Below, one piece after another: positions 8,420 through 18,051 of a DNA stretch of 64,000 nucleotides. The translations under genes were made by a program, and so were the position numbers. Source of the DNA: an uncultured Prevotellaceae bacterium. GTDB lineage: Bacteria; Bacteroidota; Bacteroidia; Bacteroidales; Bacteroidaceae. Positions within the stretch are counted from its first letter, which is position 1; each line of letters opens with the position of its first letter. A model generated the notes under the pieces. That model ran no database searches. It saw nothing but the letters and a program-made list of their open reading frames with translations, and was not told the origin of the DNA. The stretch lies in NCBI GenBank assembly GCA_937900485.1, contig CALCEL010000062.1:1-64000 (forward strand), in the 5' to 3' direction.

Positions 8420-9802
8420 ATGAAGAAAACAATTATTACTTTAACACTGTCAGCCGTGGCTTCTATCGCTACAGCACAAAGCATCACAGACGACATGCTA
8501 CAGTCGTTCGCAAAAGAAAACATACTAACTGGACAAGAAAGAGTGATACGCAACGCATTGTCATCCGGCAGCGTGGCGTCAATAGCGCTCAACCAAGACA
8601 ATCAGACTGAGCGGAACACTTACTTCAGCAACTCAGTGCCGTCAAAGGGAATCACAGACCAGAAGTCAAGCGGCAGATGCTGGCTTTTCACAGGAATGAA
8701 TGTCTTACGCGCAAAGATAATCAACGAGCAGAAACTTAACTCTCTCGAACTGTCACAGAACTACCTGTTCTTCTACGATCAGTTGGAGAAATCTAACCTT
8801 TTCCTCCAGGCCATCATCGACACACGCAAAAAACCTATGGATGACCAGACTGTAACATGGCTGTTCCAGAATCCTCTGTCTGACGGAGGAACATTCACAG
8901 GCGTAGCCGACCTTGTGGCAAAATATGGCGTTGTGCCGTCCGGAGTGATGCCTGACAACTACACAGCCAAGAACACATCTCAGTTCACGACTTTCCTTAA
9001 ACGTAAGTTACGTGAGGACGCTCTCTTGCTGCGCGAAAACAGCAAAGCTACAGACAAGGCTCTCCAAGCACAGAAGAAGGAATACCTGTCTGAGATTTAC
9101 AAGATGTTAGTACTCGGACTCGGAGCTCCAGTAACAGAGTTCACATGGGCTCCTAAGGACGCTAACGGCAAATATCTCAGTGAGCCTAAGAAGTACACTC
9201 CTCAGTCTTTCTACGCTGAGTTCATCGGACAGGATCTTCAGAATGATTACATCATGCTCATGAACGACCCAAGCAGAGAATACTGGAAAACATACGAGAT
9301 ACAGTACGACAGACACACATACGACGGTCACAACTGGCTCTACCTAAACTTGCCAATGGACGAGATAAAGGAAGCAGCCATAGCAAGCATCAAGGACTCC
9401 ACAATGATGTATTTCTCATGCGATGTCAGCAAATTCCTTGACAGAAGCACAGGTATCTCTGACCTGAACAACTACAACTACGAGGACATCTTCGGCGTGA
9501 AGTTCGGAATGGACAAAGCAAAACGTATCAAGTCCTTTGACTCCGGCTCAACGCACGCCATGACTCTCAAAGCCGTTGACCTCGACGCTAACGGCAAGCC
9601 GACAAAATGGGAGGTTGAGAACTCATGGGGAGCATCATACGGTTTCCAAGGACATATTATAATGACTGATGAGTGGTTCGACAACTATATGTTCAGACTG
9701 GTAGTCAACAAGAAATACGCTAACGAGAAAATCCTAAAGGCAGCACAACAGAAGCCTACCCTCCTGCCATGCTGGGACCCTATGTTCTCATGCGAGGAAT
9801 AA
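8420..9802 (+). CDS. pepC: Aminopeptidase C / bleomycin hydrolase-like cysteine peptidase, exported
   Basis: A 460-residue peptidase of the C1B family. The catalytic residues are visible: Cys87 in SSGRCWLFTGMN, His379 in STHAMTLKAV and Asn401 in ENSWG. These enzymes are usually self-compartmentalised hexamers that trim peptides from the N-terminus. Unlike the cytosolic enzyme of most bacteria, this one starts with a clear signal peptide (MKKTIITLTLSAVASIATA, then QS), so it probably acts in the periplasm. The pepT gene follows by only 4 bp, which suggests a two-step peptide-degradation operon: export-side trimming, then cytosolic tripeptide cleavage. Length matches the family. Confidence 0.93.
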   Translation: MKKTIITLTLSAVASIATAQSITDDMLQSFAKENILTGQERVIRNALSSGSVASIALNQDNQTERNTYFSNSVPSKGITDQKSSGRCWLFTGMNVLRAKIINEQKLNSLELSQNYLFFYDQLEKSNLFLQAIIDTRKKPMDDQTVTWLFQNPLSDGGTFTGVADLVAKYGVVPSGVMPDNYTAKNTSQFTTFLKRKLREDALLLRENSKATDKALQAQKKEYLSEIYKMLVLGLGAPVTEFTWAPKDANGKYLSEPKKYTPQSFYAEFIGQDLQNDYIMLMNDPSREYWKTYEIQYDRHTYDGHNWLYLNLPMDEIKEAAIASIKDSTMMYFSCDVSKFLDRSTGISDLNNYNYEDIFGVKFGMDKAKRIKSFDSGSTHAMTLKAVDLDANGKPTKWEVENSWGASYGFQGHIIMTDEWFDNYMFRLVVNKKYANEKILKAAQQKPTLLPCWDPMFSCEE

Positions 9803-9806
9803 AAAC

Positions 9807-11042
9807 ATGTCACACATGAACATCACAGAACGTTTCCTGAATTACGTGTCGTTCGACACGCAATCGGACGATTATTCCGACACTGTGCCTTCGACAGCCA
9901 AACAGATGGTATTTGCGGAATATCTGAAAAAAGAACTGATCAGTGAAGGATTGCGAGACGTCGAGCTGGACGACAAGGGCTACCTGTACGCAACGTTGCC
10001 CGGGAACACAGAAAAAAATGTTCCCACTATCGGTTTCATAGCACACATGGACACAAGCCCTGACGCCAGCGGAGCAAATGTCAAGCCTCGCATCATCAAT
10101 AACTACGACGGCAAAGACATCGTGCTAAGCAGCGGACTCGTCACGTCACCATCTGTGTTCCCTGAGTTGAAGGCACACGTTGGAGAAGACTTAATCGTCA
10201 CCGACGGCACTACGCTGCTCGGCGCAGACGACAAAGCCGGAATAGCAGAGATTGTACAAGCCATGGTATACCTCAAGCAACACCCGGAGATAAAGCATGG
10301 AGACATACGAGTGGCGTTCAACCCAGACGAGGAGATAGGACGAGGAGCGCACCATTTCGACGTAGAGAAGTTCGCGGCAAAATTCGCATACACCATGGAC
10401 GGTTCGGAAGTTGGTGAGATAGAGTACGAGAACTTCAACGCCGCATACGCCAGGATTACCATCAACGGATGCTCTGTACATCCTGGCTACGCTAAAGGCA
10501 AGATGAAAAACGCCGGACGCATAGCGACAGAACTCGTACGACTATTACCACAGGACGAGACACCCGAGACCACAGACGGGTACCAAGGATTCTATCACCT
10601 CACAAACATCAACGGTAACTGCGAGCAGGCAAATCTGTCACTCATAATACGTGACCACGACAAAGACAAGTTTGAGAGCAGAAAGGCCACGATACAGAGA
10701 GTGACACTATACATCAATGACAAGTACGGCGAAGGTACGGCCACGTTAGAGATGAATGATCAGTACTACAATATGCGCGAGAAGATCGAGCCGATAATGC
10801 ACGTCATTGAGATAGCGGAGAAAGCGATAAAAGACGCCGGGATGGCACCAAAAATCAAGGCCATCAGAGGCGGCACGGACGGAGCGCAGCTCAGTTTCAT
10901 GGGACTGCCTTGTCCCAACATCTTCGCTGGCGGCGTCAACTTCCATGGACCTCATGAGTTTTGTCCCGTGCAGAGTTTAGAGAAAGCCATGATGACAATC
11001 GTCAACATCTGCGCTATAACCGAAAGCACATTAGTAAAATAA
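9807..11042 (+). CDS. pepT: Peptidase T (tripeptide aminopeptidase)
   Basis: A 411-residue cytosolic M20B zinc peptidase that removes the N-terminal residue from tripeptides. The metal-site motifs are present: GFIAHMDTSPDASG (His and Asp), LLGADDKAGIAEI and FNPDEEIGRGAHHFD, then YTMDGSEVGEIEYENFNAA and RGGTDGAQLSFMGLPCPNIF near the C-terminus. No signal peptide. It starts 4 bp after pepC and is almost certainly co-transcribed with it. Length is typical. Confidence 0.96.
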   Translation: MSHMNITERFLNYVSFDTQSDDYSDTVPSTAKQMVFAEYLKKELISEGLRDVELDDKGYLYATLPGNTEKNVPTIGFIAHMDTSPDASGANVKPRIINNYDGKDIVLSSGLVTSPSVFPELKAHVGEDLIVTDGTTLLGADDKAGIAEIVQAMVYLKQHPEIKHGDIRVAFNPDEEIGRGAHHFDVEKFAAKFAYTMDGSEVGEIEYENFNAAYARITINGCSVHPGYAKGKMKNAGRIATELVRLLPQDETPETTDGYQGFYHLTNINGNCEQANLSLIIRDHDKDKFESRKATIQRVTLYINDKYGEGTATLEMNDQYYNMREKIEPIMHVIEIAEKAIKDAGMAPKIKAIRGGTDGAQLSFMGLPCPNIFAGGVNFHGPHEFCPVQSLEKAMMTIVNICAITESTLVK

Positions 11043-11055
11043 CAAAACAGTCGGA

Positions 11056-11101
11056 TATCCCCGAACCTTGAGTTTTTCCCACTGACTCAGATTCGGGGAT
11101 A
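11056..11101 (+). terminator. Hairpin after pepT
   Basis: TATCCCCGAA (11056-11065) pairs perfectly with TTCGGGGATA (11092-11101). A short T-containing stretch (ACTGTTTCC) follows. Likely the end of the pepC-pepT transcript. Confidence 0.65.
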
Positions 11102-11158
11102 ACTGTTTCCTCACGACCGCGCATAAAAGACACCTCGAGTAAAATTAACAATCAATAT

Positions 11159-11190
11159 TTTGCGTATTATATCACTTTTTCCTACCTTTG
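11159..11190 (+). promoter_or_regulatory. Promoter of rmlB
   Basis: TTTG (11159-11162), 20 bp, then TACCTTTG (11183-11190): a textbook Bacteroidetes housekeeping promoter. The expected leader is about 24 nt. Confidence 0.8.
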
Positions 11191-11220
11191 TGAAACTAAC
11201 AAAGATATTATTTATTTGAT

Positions 11221-12354
11221 ATGAAAAATATTGTAATAACCGGCGGCGCCGGTTTCATCGGTTCCCATGTGGTCAGACTATTCGTCAACAAATACCCAGA
11301 ATACAACATCATCAACCTCGACAAACTCACATACGCTGGCAATCTCGCGAACCTCAAAGACATTGAGGACAAGCCAAACTATAAATTCGTGAAGATGGAC
11401 ATATGTGACTATGACGCATTCAGCAAGCTAATGAGAGACGAGAAGATTGACGGCATCATACACCTTGCCGCCGAGTCACACGTTGACCGTTCCATCAAAG
11501 ACCCGTTCACTTTCGCGAGAACAAACGTGATGGGCACACTGTCCCTACTTCAGGCAGCAAAATGCTATTGGGAGTCATTACCTGAGAAGTACGAGGGAAA
11601 GAGATTCTATCATATCTCAACGGACGAGGTATACGGAGCACTTGAGATAACTAACCCAGAGGGTATCAAGCCACCGTTCACCACCACCGCCTCATCATCA
11701 GAGCACCACTTGGCGTACGGGAAGGACTTCTTCTACGAGACAACAAAATACAATCCTCACTCTCCATACTCCGCGTCTAAAGCGGGGAGCGACCACTTTG
11801 TCAGAGCGTTCCACGACACATACGGAATGCCAACAATCGTGACCAACTGCTCGAACAACTACGGACCATATCAGTTCCCAGAGAAACTGATACCACTCTT
11901 CATTAACAACATACGTAACCGCAAACCTCTTCCAGTATACGGAAAAGGAGAGAACGTACGTGACTGGCTTTATGTTGAGGACCATGCAAGAGCGATTGAC
12001 TTGATATTCCACAAAGGCAAAATCGCTGAGACCTATAACATCGGCGGTTTCAATGAGTGGAAGAACATTGACATCATCAAGGTTGTCATAAAGACCGTAG
12101 ACCGTCTGCTCGGCCGTCAGGAGGGCGAGGACATGAACCTCATAACATACGTGACGGACCGACTCGGACACGACGCCCGCTATGCCATTGACTCCACAAA
12201 GCTACAAAAGGAGCTGGGATGGGAGCCGTCCCTCCAGTTCGAGGAAGGAATAGAGAAAACGGTGACATGGTATCTCGCCAACGAAGAATGGATGAACAAC
12301 ATCACAAGCGGCGAGTACGAGAAGTACTATGACAACATGTACAGCAACAGATAG
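11221..12354 (+). CDS. rmlB: dTDP-glucose 4,6-dehydratase
   Basis: A 377-residue short-chain dehydrogenase/reductase that converts dTDP-glucose to dTDP-4-keto-6-deoxyglucose, the second step of dTDP-rhamnose synthesis; cytosolic. It has the NAD-binding motif GGAGFIGS (7-14), the LTYAGN segment, HLAAESHVDRS, ISTDEVYGAL (Thr-Asp-Glu of the dehydratase active site) and YSASKAGSDH carrying the catalytic Tyr and Lys (about 182 and 186). NCSNNYGPYQFPEKLIP and NVRDWLYVEDH are typical. It is slightly longer than the E. coli enzyme through a loop near residues 140-175, as in other Bacteroidales. No rmlA, rmlC or rmlD lies nearby; they must be elsewhere if the pathway is complete. Confidence 0.96.
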   Translation: MKNIVITGGAGFIGSHVVRLFVNKYPEYNIINLDKLTYAGNLANLKDIEDKPNYKFVKMDICDYDAFSKLMRDEKIDGIIHLAAESHVDRSIKDPFTFARTNVMGTLSLLQAAKCYWESLPEKYEGKRFYHISTDEVYGALEITNPEGIKPPFTTTASSSEHHLAYGKDFFYETTKYNPHSPYSASKAGSDHFVRAFHDTYGMPTIVTNCSNNYGPYQFPEKLIPLFINNIRNRKPLPVYGKGENVRDWLYVEDHARAIDLIFHKGKIAETYNIGGFNEWKNIDIIKVVIKTVDRLLGRQEGEDMNLITYVTDRLGHDARYAIDSTKLQKELGWEPSLQFEEGIEKTVTWYLANEEWMNNITSGEYEKYYDNMYSNR

Positions 12355-12374
12355 CACAACAGACATTCTTTTCT

Positions 12375-12408
12375 CATCCGGTCTGATGTAACCATGTCAG
12401 GCCGGATG
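12375..12408 (+). terminator. Hairpin between rmlB and the GH27 gene
   Basis: CATCCGG (12375-12381) pairs with CCGGATG (12402-12408), and the stem continues inward through a G-U pair with CTGA. A weak T-containing tail (GGGGTTTG) follows. Probably the rmlB terminator. Confidence 0.55.
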
Positions 12409-12474
12409 GGGTTTGATTATACACGACTGACACACATACATGATTACACTATAACCAAATACTATTCTAATCGA

Positions 12475-14214
12475 ATGAACAAAAAATTACTCAACGCAAC
12501 CGTGTGGCTCGCATTACTCACGGCTTGCTCTGCGTCACGCGCACAAAACGGGCCAACCATGGGATGGAGTTCATGGAACACGTACGGCGTAAACATCAAC
12601 GAGTCACTTATCAAACAACAGGCCGACGCCATGGTAAGCACAGGCCTCAAAGATGTAGGATTCAACCACATCAATATTGACGACGGCTTTTTCGGAGGAA
12701 GAAACACAGAGACTGGTGAACTTATTATCCACCCCATTCGTTTCCCGAACGGACTGAAAACCGTAGCAGACTATATACACTCGAAGGGACTCAAAGCCGG
12801 TATCTACAGCGACGCAGGAGCGAACACGTGCGGAAACATGTATAACGGCGACGAGCTTAGTATCAACGTCGGATTGTACAACTATGATCAACACGACGCC
12901 GACTATTACTTCAAGGAGTGCGGCTTCGACTTCATCAAGGTTGACTTCTGCGGTGGAGACGCCGCACAAAACAGACAGAATCTGTCACTCAACCCGCAAA
13001 CACGTTACACAGCGATAAGCCAGGCAATAAAAAACACAGGAAGAGATGACGTGAGACTGAATGTGTGCAGATGGAATTACCCGGGCACATGGGTTCACGA
13101 CGTAGCTTTCTCATGGAGAACAACAGTGGACATATACAACTCATGGAACTCCGTAAAAGGTATACTCGCTGAAAACCTCTATCTGTCCGCATATTGCTAC
13201 GACGGACGTTTCAACGACATGGACATGCTTGAGGTCGGACGATCCATGACAGAGGAGGAGGACAAGACACACTTCGGTATGTGGTGTATCATGACCTCAC
13301 CACTACTAATCGGATGTGACATGTCCACAATCAATAGCTCTACCCTGGAGCTTCTGAAGAATGAGGAGCTGATTGCACTGAATCAAGACCAGCTGTACCA
13401 GCAGGCTTACGTCGCGGCTATCAACAACGGATGTCATATACTCGTCAAGGACATTGAGGAACTGGGAGGACTGAAACGCGCCGTGGCGTTATACAATCCA
13501 AGCGACACGCAAAAGAAAGTCACTCTGACATTCCCCGACATAGACTTGTCCGGCAACGTGAGTCTTAGAGATGTGTACGAGAAAACGGACCTCGGCACGT
13601 TCTCCGACAAGTATGAGGTCACCATTCCTGCACACGGAACACGCATATACGTGGCAGAGGCAGAAAAAAGACTGGAACGAACAAGGTATGAGGCGGAGAC
13701 TGCTTACATAAGTGACTATCAGGAACTGAAAAACAACCAGACAGAAAAAACTGGAATATACGAAGCGGCAAGCTATTGCTCAGCCGGATTCAAGGCAGGA
13801 TGGCTCGGTTACAGCGAGGCAAACGACTTGCTATGGAGAAACGTGTACAGCGAGAACGGAGGCGATTACACCTTATCTATCGCATACATCTGCGGAGAAA
13901 GCAGAAACATCACAGTATCTGTCAACGGAAGCAAAGTAAAGACTGTCAGCTGTAACTCCGGCGGATGGAGCACCGTGACAAAGAAAAACGTCACGATACA
14001 ACTGGAGAAAGGCAACAACATAATAAGACTGTCTAACTCTTCCAACTGGATGCCTGACATCGACTACATAGAGGTGAACCCTGTCATTCCTACATCTGTC
14101 GACAGAGTCACTGACAACATCAGCGACTCAGGGAGAATGTACGACCTTAACGGACGTGTCACAGACAAAGGCAAGATTGTGATTAAGAACGGAAATAAGA
14201 TTCTTATGAGATAA
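12475..14214 (+). CDS. Exported GH27 alpha-galactosidase with C-terminal carbohydrate-binding domain
   Basis: About 579 residues from the ATG at 12475; an upstream in-frame ATG would place the export signal internally. The signal sequence ends LTACSASRAQ, so either a lipoprotein (Cys in LTAC) or cleavage after the Ala before Gln is possible. The GH27 core starts at NGPTMGWSSWNTYG. The nucleophile is Asp157 in IKVDFCGG and the acid/base lies in RFNDMDMLEVG. LIGCDM and ALNQDQL are also GH27 features. From about residue 400, RTRYEAETAYISD through NWMPDIDYIEV is a CBM35/CBM6-like beta-sandwich. The last about 35 residues (YDLNGRV to IVIKNGNKILMR) resemble a short type IX secretion tail. Probable role: removal of alpha-galactose from plant galactans or oligosaccharides at the cell surface. 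Confidence 0.88.
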   Translation: MNKKLLNATVWLALLTACSASRAQNGPTMGWSSWNTYGVNINESLIKQQADAMVSTGLKDVGFNHINIDDGFFGGRNTETGELIIHPIRFPNGLKTVADYIHSKGLKAGIYSDAGANTCGNMYNGDELSINVGLYNYDQHDADYYFKECGFDFIKVDFCGGDAAQNRQNLSLNPQTRYTAISQAIKNTGRDDVRLNVCRWNYPGTWVHDVAFSWRTTVDIYNSWNSVKGILAENLYLSAYCYDGRFNDMDMLEVGRSMTEEEDKTHFGMWCIMTSPLLIGCDMSTINSSTLELLKNEELIALNQDQLYQQAYVAAINNGCHILVKDIEELGGLKRAVALYNPSDTQKKVTLTFPDIDLSGNVSLRDVYEKTDLGTFSDKYEVTIPAHGTRIYVAEAEKRLERTRYEAETAYISDYQELKNNQTEKTGIYEAASYCSAGFKAGWLGYSEANDLLWRNVYSENGGDYTLSIAYICGESRNITVSVNGSKVKTVSCNSGGWSTVTKKNVTIQLEKGNNIIRLSNSSNWMPDIDYIEVNPVIPTSVDRVTDNISDSGRMYDLNGRVTDKGKIVIKNGNKILMR

Positions 14215-14251
14215 TAACACGACGAGACACTGAGCCGTGAGACATAAAACC

Positions 14252-14293
14252 AGAGACGGGTCTGCTTGAACAGCACATCCGTCTCTTTTTTTG
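14252..14293 (+). terminator. Rho-independent terminator of the GH27 gene
   Basis: AGAGACGG (14252-14259) pairs with CCGTCTCT (14279-14286), followed by a run of seven or more T. A classical intrinsic terminator 38 nt past the stop codon. Confidence 0.85.
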
Positions 14294-14437
14294 ATATAAA
14301 CTTATCATTTTGAGAAACGATCATACATATATAAACACGAATATCGACTACGACATCGCCAACAATCCGAGACTACACTTAACGACTTTGGTGATTGGCA
14401 TCAGTTACCATCACCATACATTAACGACTATGCAAAC

Positions 14438-14768
14438 AGGTGGAATAATGAACAATTTGGTCATTAACCAAATTTCTTATGCCTATTTTTTGTCAAAATC
14501 CAGTTAACTTACTGATAATCTTAAAACTAAACCTTTAAAATTCTTAAGTGTCTTTTTTGAAATTCTTAGGTTAGGATGTAGTCTATATACAGGTCTGCAT
14601 TTTTCAAAATCCTAACCTGAACTTTTCAACGTCCTAACCTAAGAGTTTCAGACGCCGAATAAGACACGAGAAAATTATGGAAGCCATTATTTCACTGACA
14701 CACGTCAACGAAAAAAGAGGAGTTTCGGACAGTAAAAATTAGAGGTGCTGATAGGAAATATGGAAATG
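14438..14768 (+). repeat. Dispersed intergenic repeat, copy B
   Basis: Core CTTAGGTTAGG (14565-14575), 35 bp, CCTAACCT (14611-14618), 14 bp, CCTAACCTAAG (14633-14643), with the same spacings as the other copies. The start (GGAATAATGAACAATTTGG) and a 3' end shared with copy D (CGGACAGTAA through GGAAATATGG) define the limits. It lies after the GH27 terminator and before the topB terminator, in GH27 orientation. The TTTTTTCG/CGAAAAAA hairpin of copies A and D is degraded here. Confidence 0.9.
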
Positions 14769-14894
14769 AAAGACAAATGTGTTTTGCTGACATCAGATTC
14801 TTGAATTGACTGAGGTGGAATGGCAGTTATTCACCATCCAACATTCAGTATATCACACTCACAACAAATCACATCAGCATCAGCATACATATAT

Positions 14895-14934
14895 AAAAAT
14901 CTGCGGTACCAAAGGATTGGCGCCGCAGATTTTT
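14895..14934 (-). terminator. Bidirectional terminator at the end of topB
   Basis: AAAAATCTGCGG (14895-14906) pairs perfectly with CCGCAGATTTTT (14923-14934), flanked by A-run and T-run. It can stop transcription from either strand. It lies 28 nt past the topB stop. Confidence 0.85.
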
Positions 14935-14962
14935 TATATTCAACACACAATTAATATATACT

Positions 14963-17209
14963 CTACTCGTTAAACAACTCCCTATAGTCACACCCTTCTC
15001 TCCAACGTGAACAACCATAAGCGGTCTTGCCTTTCACAATAACACCTGTCTTACACTTCGGACATGGCATACCAATCATGTCATCCGGATTGTATGAGGC
15101 TTTTATCGACTCGACATCCTTCGCCACGCTACGCGTCTTGGTACTCTTCCTTGGCTGGAACCCCGCAGGAACGGCGTTAGAATTGACAGAGTCTTTTTCT
15201 TCTTTCCCCTGCCCTGACGGCGTCTGAACATCACTTTTCCTCACAGTCTTTCTTGTCGACTTGACTTTCTTCTTGATATCCTCATCAGACAAAACCGTCA
15301 CTGTTCGTTTGGAATTATCCGAACGTACCTCATATATTAAGTCGGTCACCATTTGCTTCAGCTCATCGATAAACTGCTTAGCACTGTATGATTTGCGTTC
15401 GATGTCCCTCAGCTTCTTCTCCCACTGTCCGGTCAACTCAGCACTCTTGAGCAGTTCCTCGTGGATGAGTCCAATCAACTCTACACCTGTCGGCGTGGCG
15501 ATAAGATTCTTCCTCTCCTTACGGATATATCGGCGTTTGAAAAGTGTCTCAATAATAGCGGCTCTGGTGGAAGGACGACCTATGCCATTCTCTTTTAGCA
15601 GATCACGTAACTCCTCGTCATCCACGAAACGTCCTGCTGTCTCCATCGCTCTCAACAACGTCGCCTCAGTATAATATTTAGGAGGCTGCGTCCACTTATC
15701 GCTCATTGACGGCACATGTTCACCATTATCTCCTTTCTTGAAAGCTGGAAGTGACTGCTCATCTCTCTGAGACGCACCATCCTCATCGTCCTGAGCCTGC
15801 GTCTCATCCGTGGCTTTCTTATACAACACCTTCCATCCGTCATCCACCACCGCGCGTCCTCCAGCCTTGAAGATAACCTTATCATCAGAGGCAGTCGACA
15901 CACTACCTAACACTGTCATTGACGTGAACACACAATCTGGGTAGAACGCAGCAATGAAAGCGCGGGTAACAAGGTCGTACACATGCTTCTCAAAATCCGT
16001 CAGGTTTACAGCAGGTACCCCAGTAGGAATGATGGCATGGTGATCAGTCACCTTGCTTGAGTCAAATGTTTTCTTCGACTTTCTCAACTTCGTACCCCTC
16101 AAGCACTCCGTAAACTTCTCGTAACCTCTCAACTTCTCAAGAATGCCAGGGCACTTGGGATAGATGTCATCAGGCAAATAGGTGGTGTCGACACGAGGAT
16201 ATGTCGTGAATTTCTTCTCGTACAACGACTGTATGATCTGAAGAGTCTGATCAGCGGAGAAACCAAACTTTCTGTTACAATCAACCTGAAGCGAAGTGAG
16301 GTCGTACAAACGAGGAGGATATTCCACTCCTTTACGATTCTGCACGTCATCAACCACGAACGGTCTGTTCTCCACAGACTCCAACACACGACGACACTCA
16401 TCCTCATTGGCATACTCAGCCAGTCTGTATATCGGACCCTTCGGTTTGCCTTTTTTCTCGTTACTGTATGAGTCCTTCATCTCCGCATTCATCTCCGCCT
16501 CAGCATCCTCATCACGGACAACAGCACTAAACTTAGTCCCGCCGAACAACGTTGACAGGATCCAGCTCTGACGCGGAACGAAGTTCTCAATCTCCGACTG
16601 ACGACTGACGATTAAGGCTAATGTTGGGGTTTGTACACGACCGATGGACAAAACTTGCTTGTTCTGTCCGTACTTTATGGTATATAAACGAGTGGCATTT
16701 ATACCTAATGTCCAGTCACCGATAGCTCTGCTCAACCCCGCCTCATACAGAGACTGATACTCGCTCTGGTCTTTGAGAGTACGGAAACCTTCCGTGATGG
16801 ACTCTTCCGTGAGTGAAGATATCCATAACCTCTTCACAGGACATTTGGCACCAGCTTTCTGCATGACCCATCTCTGTATAAGCTCTCCTTCCTGCCCGGC
16901 ATCACCACAGTTGATAATACCGTCGGCCTCAGACATGAGTCTCTGGATGACACCGAACTGTTTTTTTATACCCTCATCCTCCTTGAGACGTATACCATAT
17001 CTATTTGGAATAAGAGGCAAATCCCAGATGTCCCATTTCTTCCAACGAGGCTGATACTCAGCAGGGTCTTTCAGCTCACACAAATGTCCAAAGGTCCATG
17101 TCACCTGATAACCGTTTCCCTCCATATAGCCGTCACGCTGCTGGTTAGCTCCAAGAACATGAGCAATGTCCTTAGCGACGGATGGTTTCTCTGCAATACA
17201 AACAATCAT
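14963..17209 (-). CDS. topB: DNA topoisomerase III (type IA)
   Basis: A 748-residue type IA topoisomerase that relaxes negative supercoils and separates DNA intermediates in replication and recombination. The N-terminal Toprim domain begins IVCIAEKPSVAKDIAHVLG and contains INCGDAGQEGELIQRWV with the acidic metal ligands. SIGRVQTPTLALIV is the conserved type IA stretch, and the catalytic Tyr is Y337 in TTYPRVDTTYL. ENGIGRPSTRAAIIETL is also characteristic. The C-terminus carries one zinc-finger-like motif, MPCPKCKTGVIV followed by CSRWREGC. Residues about 640-710 form a charged linker (KKKVKSTRKTVRK). It starts 11 bp after mlaF and is probably in the same transcript. Confidence 0.96.
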   Translation of the reverse strand: MIVCIAEKPSVAKDIAHVLGANQQRDGYMEGNGYQVTWTFGHLCELKDPAEYQPRWKKWDIWDLPLIPNRYGIRLKEDEGIKKQFGVIQRLMSEADGIINCGDAGQEGELIQRWVMQKAGAKCPVKRLWISSLTEESITEGFRTLKDQSEYQSLYEAGLSRAIGDWTLGINATRLYTIKYGQNKQVLSIGRVQTPTLALIVSRQSEIENFVPRQSWILSTLFGGTKFSAVVRDEDAEAEMNAEMKDSYSNEKKGKPKGPIYRLAEYANEDECRRVLESVENRPFVVDDVQNRKGVEYPPRLYDLTSLQVDCNRKFGFSADQTLQIIQSLYEKKFTTYPRVDTTYLPDDIYPKCPGILEKLRGYEKFTECLRGTKLRKSKKTFDSSKVTDHHAIIPTGVPAVNLTDFEKHVYDLVTRAFIAAFYPDCVFTSMTVLGSVSTASDDKVIFKAGGRAVVDDGWKVLYKKATDETQAQDDEDGASQRDEQSLPAFKKGDNGEHVPSMSDKWTQPPKYYTEATLLRAMETAGRFVDDEELRDLLKENGIGRPSTRAAIIETLFKRRYIRKERKNLIATPTGVELIGLIHEELLKSAELTGQWEKKLRDIERKSYSAKQFIDELKQMVTDLIYEVRSDNSKRTVTVLSDEDIKKKVKSTRKTVRKSDVQTPSGQGKEEKDSVNSNAVPAGFQPRKSTKTRSVAKDVESIKASYNPDDMIGMPCPKCKTGVIVKGKTAYGCSRWREGCDYRELFNE

Positions 17210-17220
17210 CAGATAACATT

Positions 17221-17982
17221 TTATTTCGCGTCATGCGCCATCTTAACCTGACGTAAGATGTCTGAGGCGAAAATGAAGTCCTCGAGCTTTTTGTTGGTAG
17301 CATCCATAATCTCCTTGTTGCTACCTTGCCACTCAGCTCTTCCCTCACATATAAACGTGATATTCTCACCAATACCCATGACAGAGTTCATGTCATGCGT
17401 GTTGACTATAGTAGTGATGTTATCCTCATGTGTGATATCCGATATCAGTTCATCGATTACTATTGAGGTCTTAGGGTCAAGTCCAGAGTTTGGCTCGTCA
17501 CAAAACAAATACTTAGGTTGCAGCACTATGGCGCGGGCGATGGCCACACGCTTCTGCATACCTCCGGAAATCTCACCAGGGAATTTATTCTCAGAACCGG
17601 AAAGATTAACACGTGACAAACAGAACTGAGCACGTTTCTTCCTGTCCTCGTAACACATATCAGAGAACATATCCAGAGGAAACATGACATTGTCCAGGAC
17701 GTTTAGAGAGTCAAATAGAGCCGCTGACTGAAATATCATACCCATCTCACGACGAAGAAGAATCTTCTCCTTCTTCGTCAGCTGAACGAAGTTCCTTCCG
17801 TCATACAGGATGTCACCTCTCGTAGGAGTTAACAATCCGACTATATTCTTCATCAACACGGTCTTACCAGAACCAGACTGACCAATAATAAGGTTAACCT
17901 GCCCGTTTCTGAACTCCGCATTTATATCTTTAAGAACCTCCTTGTCATCAAAGGATTTATACAAATGTCTTAGTTCGATCAT
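17221..17982 (-). CDS. mlaF: MlaF-like lipid ABC transporter ATPase
   Basis: 253 residues. Walker A is GQSGSGKT (34-41), the signature is ISGGMQKRVAIARA, and Walker B is YLFCDEPNSGLDP. GQVNLIIGQSGSGKTVLMKN and GLLTPTRGDILYDG are the Mla/Ttg2A-type pattern. With the MlaE permease it would form the inner-membrane part of a phospholipid transporter that keeps the outer membrane asymmetric. It follows the permease gene by 69 bp and precedes topB by 11 bp. No MCE-domain (MlaD) gene is present in this cluster; the substrate-binding subunit must be encoded elsewhere. Confidence 0.92.
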   Translation of the reverse strand: MIELRHLYKSFDDKEVLKDINAEFRNGQVNLIIGQSGSGKTVLMKNIVGLLTPTRGDILYDGRNFVQLTKKEKILLRREMGMIFQSAALFDSLNVLDNVMFPLDMFSDMCYEDRKKRAQFCLSRVNLSGSENKFPGEISGGMQKRVAIARAIVLQPKYLFCDEPNSGLDPKTSIVIDELISDITHEDNITTIVNTHDMNSVMGIGENITFICEGRAEWQGSNKEIMDATNKKLEDFIFASDILRQVKMAHDAK

Positions 17983-18051
17983 TATATCATCGTTTTTACT
18001 CTACACATAGAAAAGCCGCCAATAATCACAATGACTTGCAACGACGACCTG

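Noticed and set aside
12394..12474. Upstream start of the GH27 gene at 12394
   Set aside because: It would place the signal peptide about 27 residues inside the protein and overlap the rmlB terminator.
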